Under the pieces are notes generated by a model. It was not told the DNA's origin. It saw only the letters and a list, made by a program, of their open reading frames with translations, and searched no databases. Below are positions 19,255 through 28,200 of a stretch of 64,000 nt of DNA, piece by piece (position 1 is the first letter of the stretch; each line of letters begins with the position of its first letter). This stretch comes from Victivallales bacterium (lineage in GTDB: Bacteria > Verrucomicrobiota > Lentisphaeria > Oligosphaerales > Oligosphaeraceae), in NCBI GenBank assembly GCA_017554445.1, contig JAFZIJ010000226.1, positions 1 through 64,000 of the forward strand. Reading direction: 5' to 3'. The position numbers and the translations under genes were made by a program.

Positions 19255-20165
19255 GGCTTGGATTCCGTGGTTGGTTTTGACTGATGGAGCATCAAGGCGA
19301 CGCCGATGAGCACAAGGGCTATGGCGATGAAAAATGTAATGGTGAATTTTTCATTGACAAAAATTGCGGAGCATGTCATGGCGATGGCGGCGGAAAGATA
19401 GCCGAACGAACCCAACTGGCCTGGTTTCAAGTACTTGAGTGCGCAAATCCACAGGCTGTTGGCGAGTCCGTAGGAAAGCATGCCGAGATAGACGGCCCCC
19501 GCCCATGTCTGCCACGGCAGATCGAGAATGATTTTCTTGTTGATCCACAAGGTGACGGGCAACAAGACGATCAATGCGATGACGAACATGACTTCGCCGC
19601 AAAGCAATCCGCCGTATTCGTTGGAGACGCGATCGCCATAAACGGTGTAAAGCGCCCAGCAGACGCCGCTTGCGAAGGCCATGAAGTCGCCTTTGAACAT
19701 GGAGGCTCCCGTAGCGAACTGATCGTCGCCATTGCCGAGAAACGCGATGACAAGCCCTATGAAACCGAGCAGCATGCCCGTAATCTTCTTCCCCGTCAGC
19801 AACTCCTTTCCTGCGAGCCATGAAATGATCAGCGTGGAGATCGGCGAGGCGTTGGCCATGAGGGAGGCGCGGGCGGCCGTCGTGTATTTCAATGCACAGA
19901 AAACAAGCATGCCTTCGCCGACGATGCCGACGAGCGACAGCATCGCCAAATAGTGCAAGTCCTTCTTGATAAGAATTTTGAGCTTGTCACGATTGTCTTT
20001 TTTCACGAAAATCGGCAGGAGGAAAAGCGCGGCGAGCGCGAAACGGATGAACGTAAAATTCATCGGTTCGACGGAATCGCCCTCATAGCCGAACAGCAAC
20101 CGTGAGACGGGATAGAATCCGCCCCAGAACATGGTCGCGATCAGGCCGCAGAGAAGGCCTTTCAT
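19251..20165 (-). CDS. EamA-family (DMT superfamily) transporter
   Basis: A protein of about 304 residues with ten predicted hydrophobic segments in two homologous EamA halves, as in drug/metabolite exporters such as RhaT/YdcZ relatives. The first membrane segment starts at MKGLLCGLIATMFWGG. An alternative GTG start eight codons upstream (20189) is possible because neither has a good ribosome site. It is coupled by 4-base overlap to the MBL-fold hydrolase. Confidence 0.8.
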   Translation of the reverse strand: MKGLLCGLIATMFWGGFYPVSRLLFGYEGDSVEPMNFTFIRFALAALFLLPIFVKKDNRDKLKILIKKDLHYLAMLSLVGIVGEGMLVFCALKYTTAARASLMANASPISTLIISWLAGKELLTGKKITGMLLGFIGLVIAFLGNGDDQFATGASMFKGDFMAFASGVCWALYTVYGDRVSNEYGGLLCGEVMFVIALIVLLPVTLWINKKIILDLPWQTWAGAVYLGMLSYGLANSLWICALKYLKPGQLGSFGYLSAAIAMTCSAIFVNEKFTITFFIAIALVLIGVALMLHQSKPTTESKP

Positions 20166-20261
20166 GATATGGACAGTTGAAGATTTCACAAAAAGACACC
20201 GACGGATAATTGTTTTTCACGATGATAAACGCATATTAGGTAAAAAGTGTAATATAGCTTG

Positions 20262-20531
20262 GAGCGGCCCTTGCCGCAACCAAATTATTCATCAAGAACC
20301 ACGAAAGGCACGAAAGAGCACGAAATTTCAAACCACAGAATACACTGAATACACTGAAAAAGCCTCGCCGCCGGGCCGACAAGCTCAGAAAGGCTTGTTT
20401 TACAAAATGAAAATCCAACAATAAATGAATCCAACGGCTCCGGCGGCTCGGCGGTTGTGAAAAACGCTTCGCGCGACAGAAAAGCGCATGGCAAAATCAT
20501 TGGCAAAAAACAAGAAAACAAACTATAGTAG
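20262..20531 (+). repeat. dispersed ~260-bp repeat, copy A, ending in a promoter
   Basis: This copy shares with 22841-23104 the ordered blocks GCCGCAACCAAAT, ACCACGAAAGGCACGAAA, AAACCACAGAATACAC, GCCTCGCCGCCGGGCCGAC, a variable middle, CGGCTCCGGCGGC and GCTTCGCGCGACAGAAAAGCG, and a terminal TATAGTAG. The GC-rich blocks can fold on each other as imperfect inverted repeats. No protein-coding gene is evident inside. It occupies most of the gap upstream of the phosphodiesterase gene. Confidence 0.75.
20500..20529 (+). promoter_or_regulatory. promoter carried at the end of repeat copy A
   Basis: TTGGCA (20500-20505) and TATAGT (20524-20529) are separated by 18 bases. The predicted start is near 20536, about 50 bases before the phosphodiesterase ATG. 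Copy B of the repeat carries TTGTCA-18-TATAGT at the same place. Confidence 0.6.
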
Positions 20532-20585
20532 CACGATAAATCCTTTAAGTTAAAATAAAACGTCATTTTCATAAGGAAAGCATCC

Positions 20586-21311
20586 ATGAATATGTTTGAA
20601 GAGACGAAAAATCCACGGCTTTTCAGCCATCGCGGCTTCACACCAGTCGCTCCGGAAAATTCATTGGCGTCGTTCACGGCAGCAGGACGTTTAGGCTACT
20701 GGGGGATCGAAACGGATATTCGCAAGACGAAAGACGGCGTTTTGGTCTGCTGTCATGACGCGTCGCTTGCGCGCATGTTCGGTGTGCCGCTGAAAGTCGA
20801 AGAGACCGATTGGGCGGAACTGCGCCGACAAACGTTCCAAAAAGGAAACGGTTTGGACAAATGGCCGTTGGAACTGCTTCGTATTCCGACATTTGACGAA
20901 TATCTCGACATCTGCCAGCGTTTCCATTGCGTCCCGTTTCTGGAGACGAAGGGCGAAGTCGTGGCGGACGTCATCAAACGGCTTGAAGAGCGGAAAATGA
21001 TCGGCGAAACGGTCTTTTCGTCCATCATCATCGACCACATCCGTGAGGCGCGCCGTCTGAACAAGGAGATTTTCATCCACCACATCTTCAGCACGCCCGA
21101 ACTGATGGAGGAACTGGCGGAGCTTGGCAATAGCAGCCTGTCGTACAACTATCCGAATCCATGGGACGCTCCCGTGGAACTGTTGGAAGAAACACATCGG
21201 CGCGGCGTGCGCTACTGCCTGCGGGCGGGTGACAAGTTGCCGAATATCAAGAAGATGGTGGAGCTGAAAGTGGATTATATTCCTACGAATTGCATAGCGC
21301 CTTGGTACTAA
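20586..21311 (+). CDS. glycerophosphodiester phosphodiesterase family protein
   Basis: A 241-residue cytoplasmic GDPD-fold TIM barrel. SHRGF...PENSLASF near the N-terminus gives the catalytic HR and metal Glu, with ETD (IETDIRKTKDG) and CHDASL completing the site. Members hydrolyse glycerophosphodiesters to glycerol-3-phosphate and an alcohol. There is no signal peptide and no glp neighbours. A second GDPD-like gene is at 46399. Transcription probably starts from the promoter in the preceding repeat; AAGGAA serves as ribosome site. Confidence 0.85.
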   Translation: MNMFEETKNPRLFSHRGFTPVAPENSLASFTAAGRLGYWGIETDIRKTKDGVLVCCHDASLARMFGVPLKVEETDWAELRRQTFQKGNGLDKWPLELLRIPTFDEYLDICQRFHCVPFLETKGEVVADVIKRLEERKMIGETVFSSIIIDHIREARRLNKEIFIHHIFSTPELMEELAELGNSSLSYNYPNPWDAPVELLEETHRRGVRYCLRAGDKLPNIKKMVELKVDYIPTNCIAPWY

Positions 21312-21361
21312 GCCGCCGGAGGCGGTGCTTATGGCCGATGGCTTATGGCCTAAGGTGTTTT

Positions 21362-21425
21362 TCTAGAAGGCTAGAAAACTAGGAGCCTAGAAGCCTAGAA
21401 GCCTAGAAATCTAGTAGCCTAGACA
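21362..21425. repeat. 8-9-bp CTAG-rich tandem array at a gene end
   Basis: Eight imperfect units of the type CTAGAAGC follow the phosphodiesterase gene and run into the 3' end of the convergent DNA glycosylase gene, whose TAG stop (21419-21421) is part of a CTAG in the array. A related array is at 39229-39283. CTAG is usually a scarce tetranucleotide in bacterial DNA. Confidence 0.75.
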
Positions 21426-21910
21426 AATAGTTTTCTCCACTCCGCCAGCAGTTTTTCCCATGGGAAAAGGGCTTGGTTGGCGGGACTGGTCGATGGCAGG
21501 CAGACGGCGTGGATGCCCGTCGTTGGGAAGACAAGCTTTTCATACAGATTGTAAGCCGTCTTGCCTGTGGCATAGATGCGTGTGATATGCGTTCGACGGA
21601 GCATCCATGGAATGTCGTTGGGAACGGGATTGCGGATGGATGCGTCGGAAGCTCCCGCGATATCGCAGACTGCGAGCACGTCCCACAAGGCAATGTCCCG
21701 TTGGAGGACAAATTGTGTCTTCTCTTCGGGCGTTGTTGGTTTCGGCGCGTTGAAAAGCTCCGCCATGAGTGGCCAGAAACGGTTCTGCGGGTGGGAGTAA
21801 TAGAAGCCGTGTTTCACGGATTGTGGAGACGGCATCGTACCGAGCACAAGCCGTGTGGAGGTCTTGCTATATACTGGATCGAAGGCGTGTTCGCGTTTTT
21901 CTGTGTTCAT
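21419..21910 (-). CDS. DNA-deoxyinosine glycosylase (UDG superfamily family 6)
   Basis: A 163-residue base-excision repair glycosylase. The N-terminal motif LVLGTMPSP and the C-terminal LPSTSPAN loop fit the hypoxanthine-DNA glycosylase/Mug-like group, together with the YYSHPQNRFWPLM pocket segment. It removes deaminated bases from DNA in the cytosol. The start at 21910 is chosen because the longer in-frame ORF translates the 38-bp tandem array and would give a repeated artefactual peptide. There is no clear Shine-Dalgarno sequence. Confidence 0.85.
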   Translation of the reverse strand: MNTEKREHAFDPVYSKTSTRLVLGTMPSPQSVKHGFYYSHPQNRFWPLMAELFNAPKPTTPEEKTQFVLQRDIALWDVLAVCDIAGASDASIRNPVPNDIPWMLRRTHITRIYATGKTAYNLYEKLVFPTTGIHAVCLPSTSPANQALFPWEKLLAEWRKLFV

Positions 21911-21912
21911 AA

Positions 21913-22025
21913 GATGTAACGACGGCGTCCCGCCGTCGAATGATGCAATGGATGTAACGACGGCGTCCCGCCGTCGAATGATGCAATGGATGTAACGACG
22001 GCGTCCCGCCGTCGAATGATGCAAT
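21913..22025. repeat. three tandem 38-bp copies of a hairpin repeat
   Basis: Units start at 21913, 21951 and 21989 and are nearly identical. Each contains TAA followed by CGACGGCG-TCC-CGCCGTCG, an 8-bp hairpin with a 3-base loop, then GAATGATGCAATG. The same palindrome occurs at 29562-29580 and three times at 54511-54590. It lies between divergent genes, so it is not a shared terminator here. Confidence 0.9.
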
Positions 22026-22154
22026 TCGTTGGATGGTTCAAGCAGAATTTAGCCGAATATGCGCTGAAATCAATTGAAAGTCGGCGGAAGATGTATAAAT
22101 TGGTAAGTGGCGTATTATAAATAGTAGGAAAAGCCACAAAAATGGAAACCAATT

Positions 22155-22811
22155 ATGCCGACAGCGGTGATAACATTTGATGATGTCGTTCGGTCGCAAC
22201 TTGAAAATGCCGTGCCTGTTTTGCAGAAGCATGGTTTCAAGGCGACGTTTTTCGTGTGCGACTGGTTCCATGATTCACGTGTCCATGCGTTGAAACAGGG
22301 TATGGACATGGCGGATTTGAAAACGTTGCATCAGCTGGGCTTCGAACTCGGCAACCACACGAAAGACCATGCGAATCCTGCATCCCTTTCCGTAGAGGAG
22401 AACAAGGCGCAGGTGGCGTACATCGAAGATCTCTTTAAAGAGTTGCAAGTTCCTGCGCCCAAGGTCTATGCGTATCCAGGCGGTCCATATGCGGAAGTGG
22501 CGGCGACAGCCGTCAAATCGATGGGTTACATCGCGGCGCGGACAGGCGGCAACCGTCCGCTGGATCTGGCGGCGCTGAATCCATATGACATGCCATCGTA
22601 TCTGTTTAGCGACGACTGTCCCGACCGCTTCAATGAGGCCTTGTCGGCATTGAAGGAAGGGAAAACCGTCATTTTGACATACCATGGAATTCCGGATGTG
22701 GAGCATCCGTGGTGCAACGTCTCCATAGAGCATTTCACGGAGCAGATGCAGCGGTTGGCGGACATCGACTGTGTCTGCCCGACGTTTTCGGAATTCATGG
22801 CAAGTCTTTAG
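22155..22811 (+). CDS. polysaccharide deacetylase (NodB-homology) family protein
   Basis: A 218-residue CE4-type deacetylase. TFDD (residues 7-10) gives the catalytic base and metal Asp, NHTKDH gives the HxxxH metal pair, and YPGG and LTYHGI complete the NodB motifs. It removes N- or O-acetyl groups from glycans. No signal peptide is seen, so the substrate would be cytoplasmic or the export route is unclear. Confidence 0.85.
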   Translation: MPTAVITFDDVVRSQLENAVPVLQKHGFKATFFVCDWFHDSRVHALKQGMDMADLKTLHQLGFELGNHTKDHANPASLSVEENKAQVAYIEDLFKELQVPAPKVYAYPGGPYAEVAATAVKSMGYIAARTGGNRPLDLAALNPYDMPSYLFSDDCPDRFNEALSALKEGKTVILTYHGIPDVEHPWCNVSIEHFTEQMQRLADIDCVCPTFSEFMASL

Positions 22812-22840
22812 ACGTTATTGTAAAACCACAGATTACACAG

Positions 22841-23104
22841 ATTACCTGGAGCAACTGTTGGCCGCAACCAAATGTTTTCAGTAACCACGAAAGGCACGAA
22901 ATTTCAAACCACAGAATACACAGAATACACTGAAGCCTCGCCGCCGGGCCGACAAAGTCCCTAAGGATTTCATGGTGAAACATAACGTTGATCGTGAATG
23001 AAGCAAACGGCTCCGGCGGCTGCGGCGGTTGTGAAAGCGCTTCGCGCGACAGAAAAGCGTATGGCAGAATCTTTGTCAAAAAACAAGAAAATGAATTATA
23101 GTAG
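22841..23104 (+). repeat. dispersed ~260-bp repeat, copy B
   Basis: It matches copy A at 20262-20531 in block order and spacing. The blocks include the CACGAAAGGCACGAAA and ACAGAATACACAGAATACACTGAA stretches, the GCCTCGCCGCCGGGCCGAC and CGGCTCCGGCGGC half-palindromes, GCGCTTCGCGCGACAGAAAAGCG and the terminal TATAGTAG. An extra ATTACACAGATTAC segment precedes it. It has no coding gene. Confidence 0.75.
23073..23102 (+). promoter_or_regulatory. promoter carried at the end of repeat copy B
   Basis: TTGTCA (23073-23078) and TATAGT (23097-23102) are 18 bases apart, the same layout as in copy A. It points toward the glycosidase gene at 23293, with the partial copy C in between. Confidence 0.55.
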
Positions 23105-23106
23105 TA

Positions 23107-23235
23107 CAAAAGCCTCGCCGCCGTGGCCGACAACCAATAAAAGGCTTTTGCCATAGGAAATAAATTCCAATGCAGATTAAATCCAACGGCCGACGGCGGC
23201 TCGGCGGTCTGAAAGCGCTACGCGCAAGGAAAATG
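23107..23235 (+). repeat. partial/diverged copy C of the dispersed repeat
   Basis: It begins AAGCCTCGCCGCCGTGGCCGAC, followed by AAAAGGCTTTT, CCAACGGCCGACGGCGGCTCGGCGG and AAAGCGCTACGCGC. These are the GC-rich core and 3' arm of copies A and B, with a different middle and no clear promoter. AAAAGCCT and AGGCTTTT can pair as a hairpin. Confidence 0.6.
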
Positions 23236-23292
23236 TTTACAGAGAAAAAAAACATTAAACAAATCGACAATAATTGACAAGGAGAATTGACA

Positions 23293-25230
23293 ATGAAAAA
23301 GATGATAACCTGCCTGAGTTTGATGGCCATGGCGGCTTTCGGCCAGATTGTCGGTCCGAATCTTGTGAAAAATGCCGGCTTCGAAGACGTTGATGAAAAC
23401 GGCGCCGCAAAGCTTTGGAAGGGAAATGCGGCGGTTTACAAAGTCGTCGATGGTGGCCGTAACGGCGGCAAATGCATGAGCTACACGAACAATGATCCGA
23501 AGAACTACCAGCTTTGCTCGATTTCCGTAGATTGCGAACCGGGCATGATGTACGAATTCTCCTGCTGGGTGAAAACGGAAGATATCAAAGGTGACGACAC
23601 GGGCGCGACCATCTGCATCGAAAGCTCCGGAGAGAAGAATGAGCAAGGCGGCTATCTGGGTGGCGGCTATCCGGGAGGTATCAAAGGAACGAAAGACTGG
23701 ACGCTTATCAAATCGCGTTGGCGGATTCCGACTAGCGCCACACGGACGAGCATTGTCGTCTATGTCCGCAACGGCATGACGGGCAAGGCATGGTTTGACG
23801 ATGTGGCCTGCCATCGCTACAATCCGCCGCTCGTCGGTTTCGTTACGGACAATCTGTATCGCGGCATGGTGGCGGAAGGCACGATCGAATTCCGTGTCGG
23901 CCTGGACATCGCCACATGGAAACACACGTCGGCGGATGTACGCGGCAGTTTCGATATTTATGACGCCGACGGTAATCTCGTCAAAAAAATCGCCCCGAAG
24001 GAAATCGCCCAAACATACGGGGCGGCCTCCATTGACTCCGCAGAGCTGAAGATCGGCAAGTATCGCGTGGTGGCGGATTTCTCGCTGAAGGATGGCACGC
24101 ATCAAGGCACCAGCGAGCGTTGGTTTGAAAAAGTCGCAAAGCTTCCGGAAAGGAAGAACTACATTGACGAACACAAACGTCTGATCGTCGATGGCAAACC
24201 GTTCTTCCCGCTGGGCATGTATTGGAGCGGCGTCAGTGAAGCGGATCTGGATCTGTATGCAAAGACGCCATTTAACACGCTGATGCCTTACGGTTCGCCG
24301 AACGACACCGCGATGCTGGACAAAATCAACGATCGTGGCCTGAAAATCATTTATTCTATCAAAGACGCGTATTATGGCACGACGTGGTGCCCGAAGCAGA
24401 TCAAATCGGAAGAAGACGAAGCGACCTTCGTCAAGCAGAAGGTCGATCAATTCAAAAACCACCCTGCCCTGCTGGCGTGGTACATCAACGACGAGCTGCC
24501 CGTCGAGATGATCAAACGGCTGGCGGGACGTCAGAAACTGATGGAAGAGCTTGATCCCGACCATCCGACGTGGGTCGTTCTTTATCAATACAGAGAAATC
24601 CGCAACTACATGAACAGCTTCGACGTGATTGGAACGGATCCATATCCGATTCCGGGCGATCCTGGCAAGGCCGGTGAACAGGCCCGCACTGTTCGTGAAC
24701 AGACCTACGGCTTCCGCGCCTTCTGGCAAGTTCCGCAGGCGTTCGACTGGGCCTGCTACCGCAAGACAGAAGAGGAACGCGCAAAGGCGCAGCCGCCGAC
24801 CGAAGACGAAATCCGCACGATGTCGTGGCAGGCGATCGTCAACGGCTCGAACGGCCTGATTTATTACTCTTTCTTTGACTTGAAGAAACCAATGGTGAAG
24901 ATTCCGTTTGAAGAAAGCTTCGGCCGCGTCTGCCGTGTGGCGGCGGAAATCAAGCCGTTCGTTCCCGTCATCATGTCCATCGAGCCTGCGCCGACGGCGA
25001 AGCTTGTGAAGGGCGACGGCGTCGATATCCGCGTGTGGAACTACGAAGGCAAGACGTACCTTTTGGCCGTGAACAGCACGAATAAGGTTGTTGCGGCGGA
25101 AGTCACGATGGGCAAGGCATTTGCGGAAGCCAACAACGTGCTTGGCACGAAGGGTGGCGTGACGTTGGCAGGCAACAAGATTGATCTGCAATTTGCTGGC
25201 TATGAAGCGAAGATGATTGTTCTTCAATAA
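23293..25230 (+). CDS. secreted glycoside-hydrolase-like protein with N-terminal carbohydrate-binding-type domain
   Basis: A 645-residue protein. The ATG at 23293 has AAGGAG 8 bases upstream and opens a signal peptide (MKKMITCLSLMAMAAFGQ). Residues about 20-175 form a galactose-binding-like beta-sandwich (NLVKNAGFED...CWVKTEDI...AWFDDVAC). The C-terminal part (about 290-560) is a TIM-barrel of the GH2/GH42-like kind, with LAWYINDELP as a likely acid/base Glu and GTDPYPIP. A beta domain closes the protein. The substrate is unknown. Transcription may start in repeat copy B. Confidence 0.7.
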   Translation: MKKMITCLSLMAMAAFGQIVGPNLVKNAGFEDVDENGAAKLWKGNAAVYKVVDGGRNGGKCMSYTNNDPKNYQLCSISVDCEPGMMYEFSCWVKTEDIKGDDTGATICIESSGEKNEQGGYLGGGYPGGIKGTKDWTLIKSRWRIPTSATRTSIVVYVRNGMTGKAWFDDVACHRYNPPLVGFVTDNLYRGMVAEGTIEFRVGLDIATWKHTSADVRGSFDIYDADGNLVKKIAPKEIAQTYGAASIDSAELKIGKYRVVADFSLKDGTHQGTSERWFEKVAKLPERKNYIDEHKRLIVDGKPFFPLGMYWSGVSEADLDLYAKTPFNTLMPYGSPNDTAMLDKINDRGLKIIYSIKDAYYGTTWCPKQIKSEEDEATFVKQKVDQFKNHPALLAWYINDELPVEMIKRLAGRQKLMEELDPDHPTWVVLYQYREIRNYMNSFDVIGTDPYPIPGDPGKAGEQARTVREQTYGFRAFWQVPQAFDWACYRKTEEERAKAQPPTEDEIRTMSWQAIVNGSNGLIYYSFFDLKKPMVKIPFEESFGRVCRVAAEIKPFVPVIMSIEPAPTAKLVKGDGVDIRVWNYEGKTYLLAVNSTNKVVAAEVTMGKAFAEANNVLGTKGGVTLAGNKIDLQFAGYEAKMIVLQ

Positions 25231-25261
25231 TTCACATTTAACCATTCATAATACATAATTC

Positions 25262-28200
25262 ATGTCAGAAGCTGTTAATAATACGGAAGTAGAAGCACAG
25301 GTTGGAAAAGACAGGCTAGAGCGGTGGCAACAGAAACTATTGGATCTGTCGTTACGGAACCGCTTGCTCAACGTGCGTGATAATCAGTTTGTCATCCCGC
25401 TGATATGCGAAGACATCACAAAACTAGAGGACACGCTAGCCAGCAACGGCTCGTTGAAGATACAGTCGTTGGAAACGGCGATTGGTGAAGAGGCGTATTC
25501 CAAACTGCCGATTGATCCCGACGGCACGGCTGACCAAGTTCTTGAAGGATTGGATAAGAAGCTTGATTCCAAGCAGTTGTATGCTCTTCCAACAGAAAAG
25601 GAATTTCAGAAACGACAGCTGAAAATCTACCGTCAGACGCATGCGGATATGGAGGATGGCGGTGTCAACACACTGTATTTGACCATTGGCTATCTTAAAT
25701 GGAACGATCCTTCCTACAAGGGGAAATTCTATATTGCGCCGTTGATTCTCATGCCGTTGCGCATGGTGCGCAAGACGTTGCGCGAAGGCATCTTCATCAC
25801 GAAATCGGACGAAGAAACCATTGTCAACGTCACGCTGCTGGAATTGTTGAAGCAAATGTTCCGAATGACCATCGAAGGGCTGGATCCGTTGCCGACGGAT
25901 GAATCTGGCGTCGATGTCGCCGCCATTCTGAACAATTTCCGTGAAGCCATCAAAGTCATGGACGGCTGGGAAGTTCTCGACATCGTGAAAATCGGGCAGT
26001 TCTCGTTCGGCAAGTTCATCATGTGGAATGACATGACGGCTCGGGCGGATGAATTGCGGCAGAACAAAATCGTCGATCATCTTGTGAAAGGCGGTGGTTT
26101 GTTCGACGACGGCGTGGAGGTATTTCCTATCAGCGAAATCTACAAGCATCTGGATTTGATGCATTTGTATTGCCCCATGAACGCCGATTCGTCACAGATG
26201 GCGGCGGTATTGTATTCAGAACTTGGCAAAAGTTTCGTCTTGCACGGGCCGCCTGGAACAGGCAAATCACAAACGATTACGAACATCATCGCCCACAATC
26301 TTGCCATCGGACGGCGCGTGCTGTTCGTTTCGGAAAAGAAAGCGGCGTTGGATGTCGTCCACAGACGATTGACGAAAGTCGGTTTGAAACCGTTCTGTCT
26401 GGAATTGCATTCCAACAAAGCAGGCAAGAAGGAAGTTCTGGCGCAATTTGCTGAAACGCTGCAGGTTGCAGAGCAGAAGCCGTCTTCCGCATGGGACAAG
26501 CTGGTGGCAGATTTGTCGAACACGCGAAACGCGTTGAACGACTACGTCCAGCAGTTGCACAAACCATATCCGAACGGCCTCACCGCCTACCAGTGCTTTA
26601 CGCAGCAGGTTGATCGCGGCAAGGCGCGAGACGGATTGATGAAAATCGATACGTTGACGCAATCAAAGGAAGACTACGACGCCATGCGGAAGGCCGTGAC
26701 GGAGCTCGTCATCGCCTTCGACGAGACGACGGATGAGAGCCGCAACGCTTTGGAATGTCTGTCGTTGAAGGAATGGAATCCGTTGGCGCAGAATGAATTG
26801 GAAGCTTCCTGTAAGAAACTGCTGGAGAGCTTGCAAGTGCTGCGGACTGCTTTCGACGGCGTCGCGCAACCGCTGGCGATTCCCGCAAATTGCTTTGAGA
26901 CGAACGAAGCCATCATGAACATCATGGAATTCACGAAACGGCTGTCGTCGTCGCCGGACATACCAGCGGCGTTTTTGACGGCTGAGTTCGGCAAGCAGAT
27001 GGATTTTATCGTCGATTTCGCGAACAACACGATCAAACTGAATGAAAGCGCGGCCAAATTGACCGCCTTCAATTTGGACAATATCGGCCAACTGGATGTC
27101 GAAGGACTGCAGAAACGCATTCATGAGAACAATAACAAATTCTTCATTGGCAAATACTTCGCAAACAAAAAATTGCTGAAGGAACTGGCGGGCATCAAGC
27201 GGCTTGGCAGTACCGAACTGACGATGGCGGAATTGATGAAAAACTTGCCGTTGTTTGAGGAATACCTTAAATACAAAAAGCTGACGGATGAACAGTCGCC
27301 TGCGGGCGCCGCTCTGCTCGGCGACCTGTGGCAAGCGGAGAAAACGGATTGGACACGCGTTTCCACGACGTTGGACGCGACGCACGGCATTCTTGTCACA
27401 ATGGAGAAGCTCTGCAACAACGACGAAACCGCCCGCGCCGCCATGCTCAACGCTTTGGCAAACTATCTGCCGACGGCGACGGTCTCCTTCAAGGCGGACA
27501 CGGCCATCTATCAGTCATTCAAGGCTTTGGAAGACGCTTGGAACGCGTTCCGCGAAACGGCGAAGCAAACCGCCGCGAAATTCGAGGAGCCTGCGGATTT
27601 GAGCTATCCGAAGTCGTTGGTGGACAAGCTTGAAGCGGCGTTGCCCATGATGTCCGAAATGCGCCATGTCGTCATTTGGAAACAGCGTCGTGCGACGGTT
27701 GAAAGCTATGGTCTTGCTGGATTGATCACTGCTTTGGCAGACCATTCGCTCAATTCGTCGGAAGCGTCAGAAGCTGTTGATACAGCGTATTATCGTGACA
27801 TGCTCTATCAGATTTTGGCGGAATCGCCTGCGTTGGCGCATTTCAGCGGCAAATCACACGAAGAGTTGATTCATCAGTTCTGCGAACTGGATGAAAAATA
27901 CATGGATTTGACGAAGAAAATCGTCTTCTCCAAACTGTCCGAACGATTGCCGAAACAGGACGAGGCCAGCCCGAAAAACAGTGAACTTGGCCTGCTGAAA
28001 CGCGAATGCGAGAAGAAGATGCGTCACAAGCCCGTACGTGTTCTACTGGAAGGACTTCCAGAACTGGCACCTATCCTGAAGCCATGCTTCTTGATGAGCC
28101 CGCTGTCCGTTGCGCAATATCTGCCGCCGGATTCGTCGTTTGATTTGGTCGTGTTCGACGAAGCGTCGCAGATTCCCGTGTGGGACGCCATTGGTGTGAT

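Noticed and set aside
20274..20424. Small protein with HERHE/TEYTEY repeats
   Set aside because: The frame is produced by the dispersed repeat's own periodicity, has no ribosome site and is not kept in copy B.
21911..22024. N-terminal extension of the DNA glycosylase encoded by the tandem repeat
   Set aside because: The extension is just the translated 38-bp repeat (repeated Arg-rich and SIASFDGG segments); the internal ATG at 21910 fits the family's N-terminus.
21913..22025. Possible CRISPR array
   Set aside because: The 38-bp units are directly contiguous with no unique spacers, and each unit is a hairpin of a family seen elsewhere.
23218..25245. 675-residue ORF on the minus strand opposite the secreted glycosidase gene
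   Set aside because: It is the antisense of a gene with signal peptide, ribosome site and domain motifs; its translation is rich in Arg/His/Phe with no recognisable motif.
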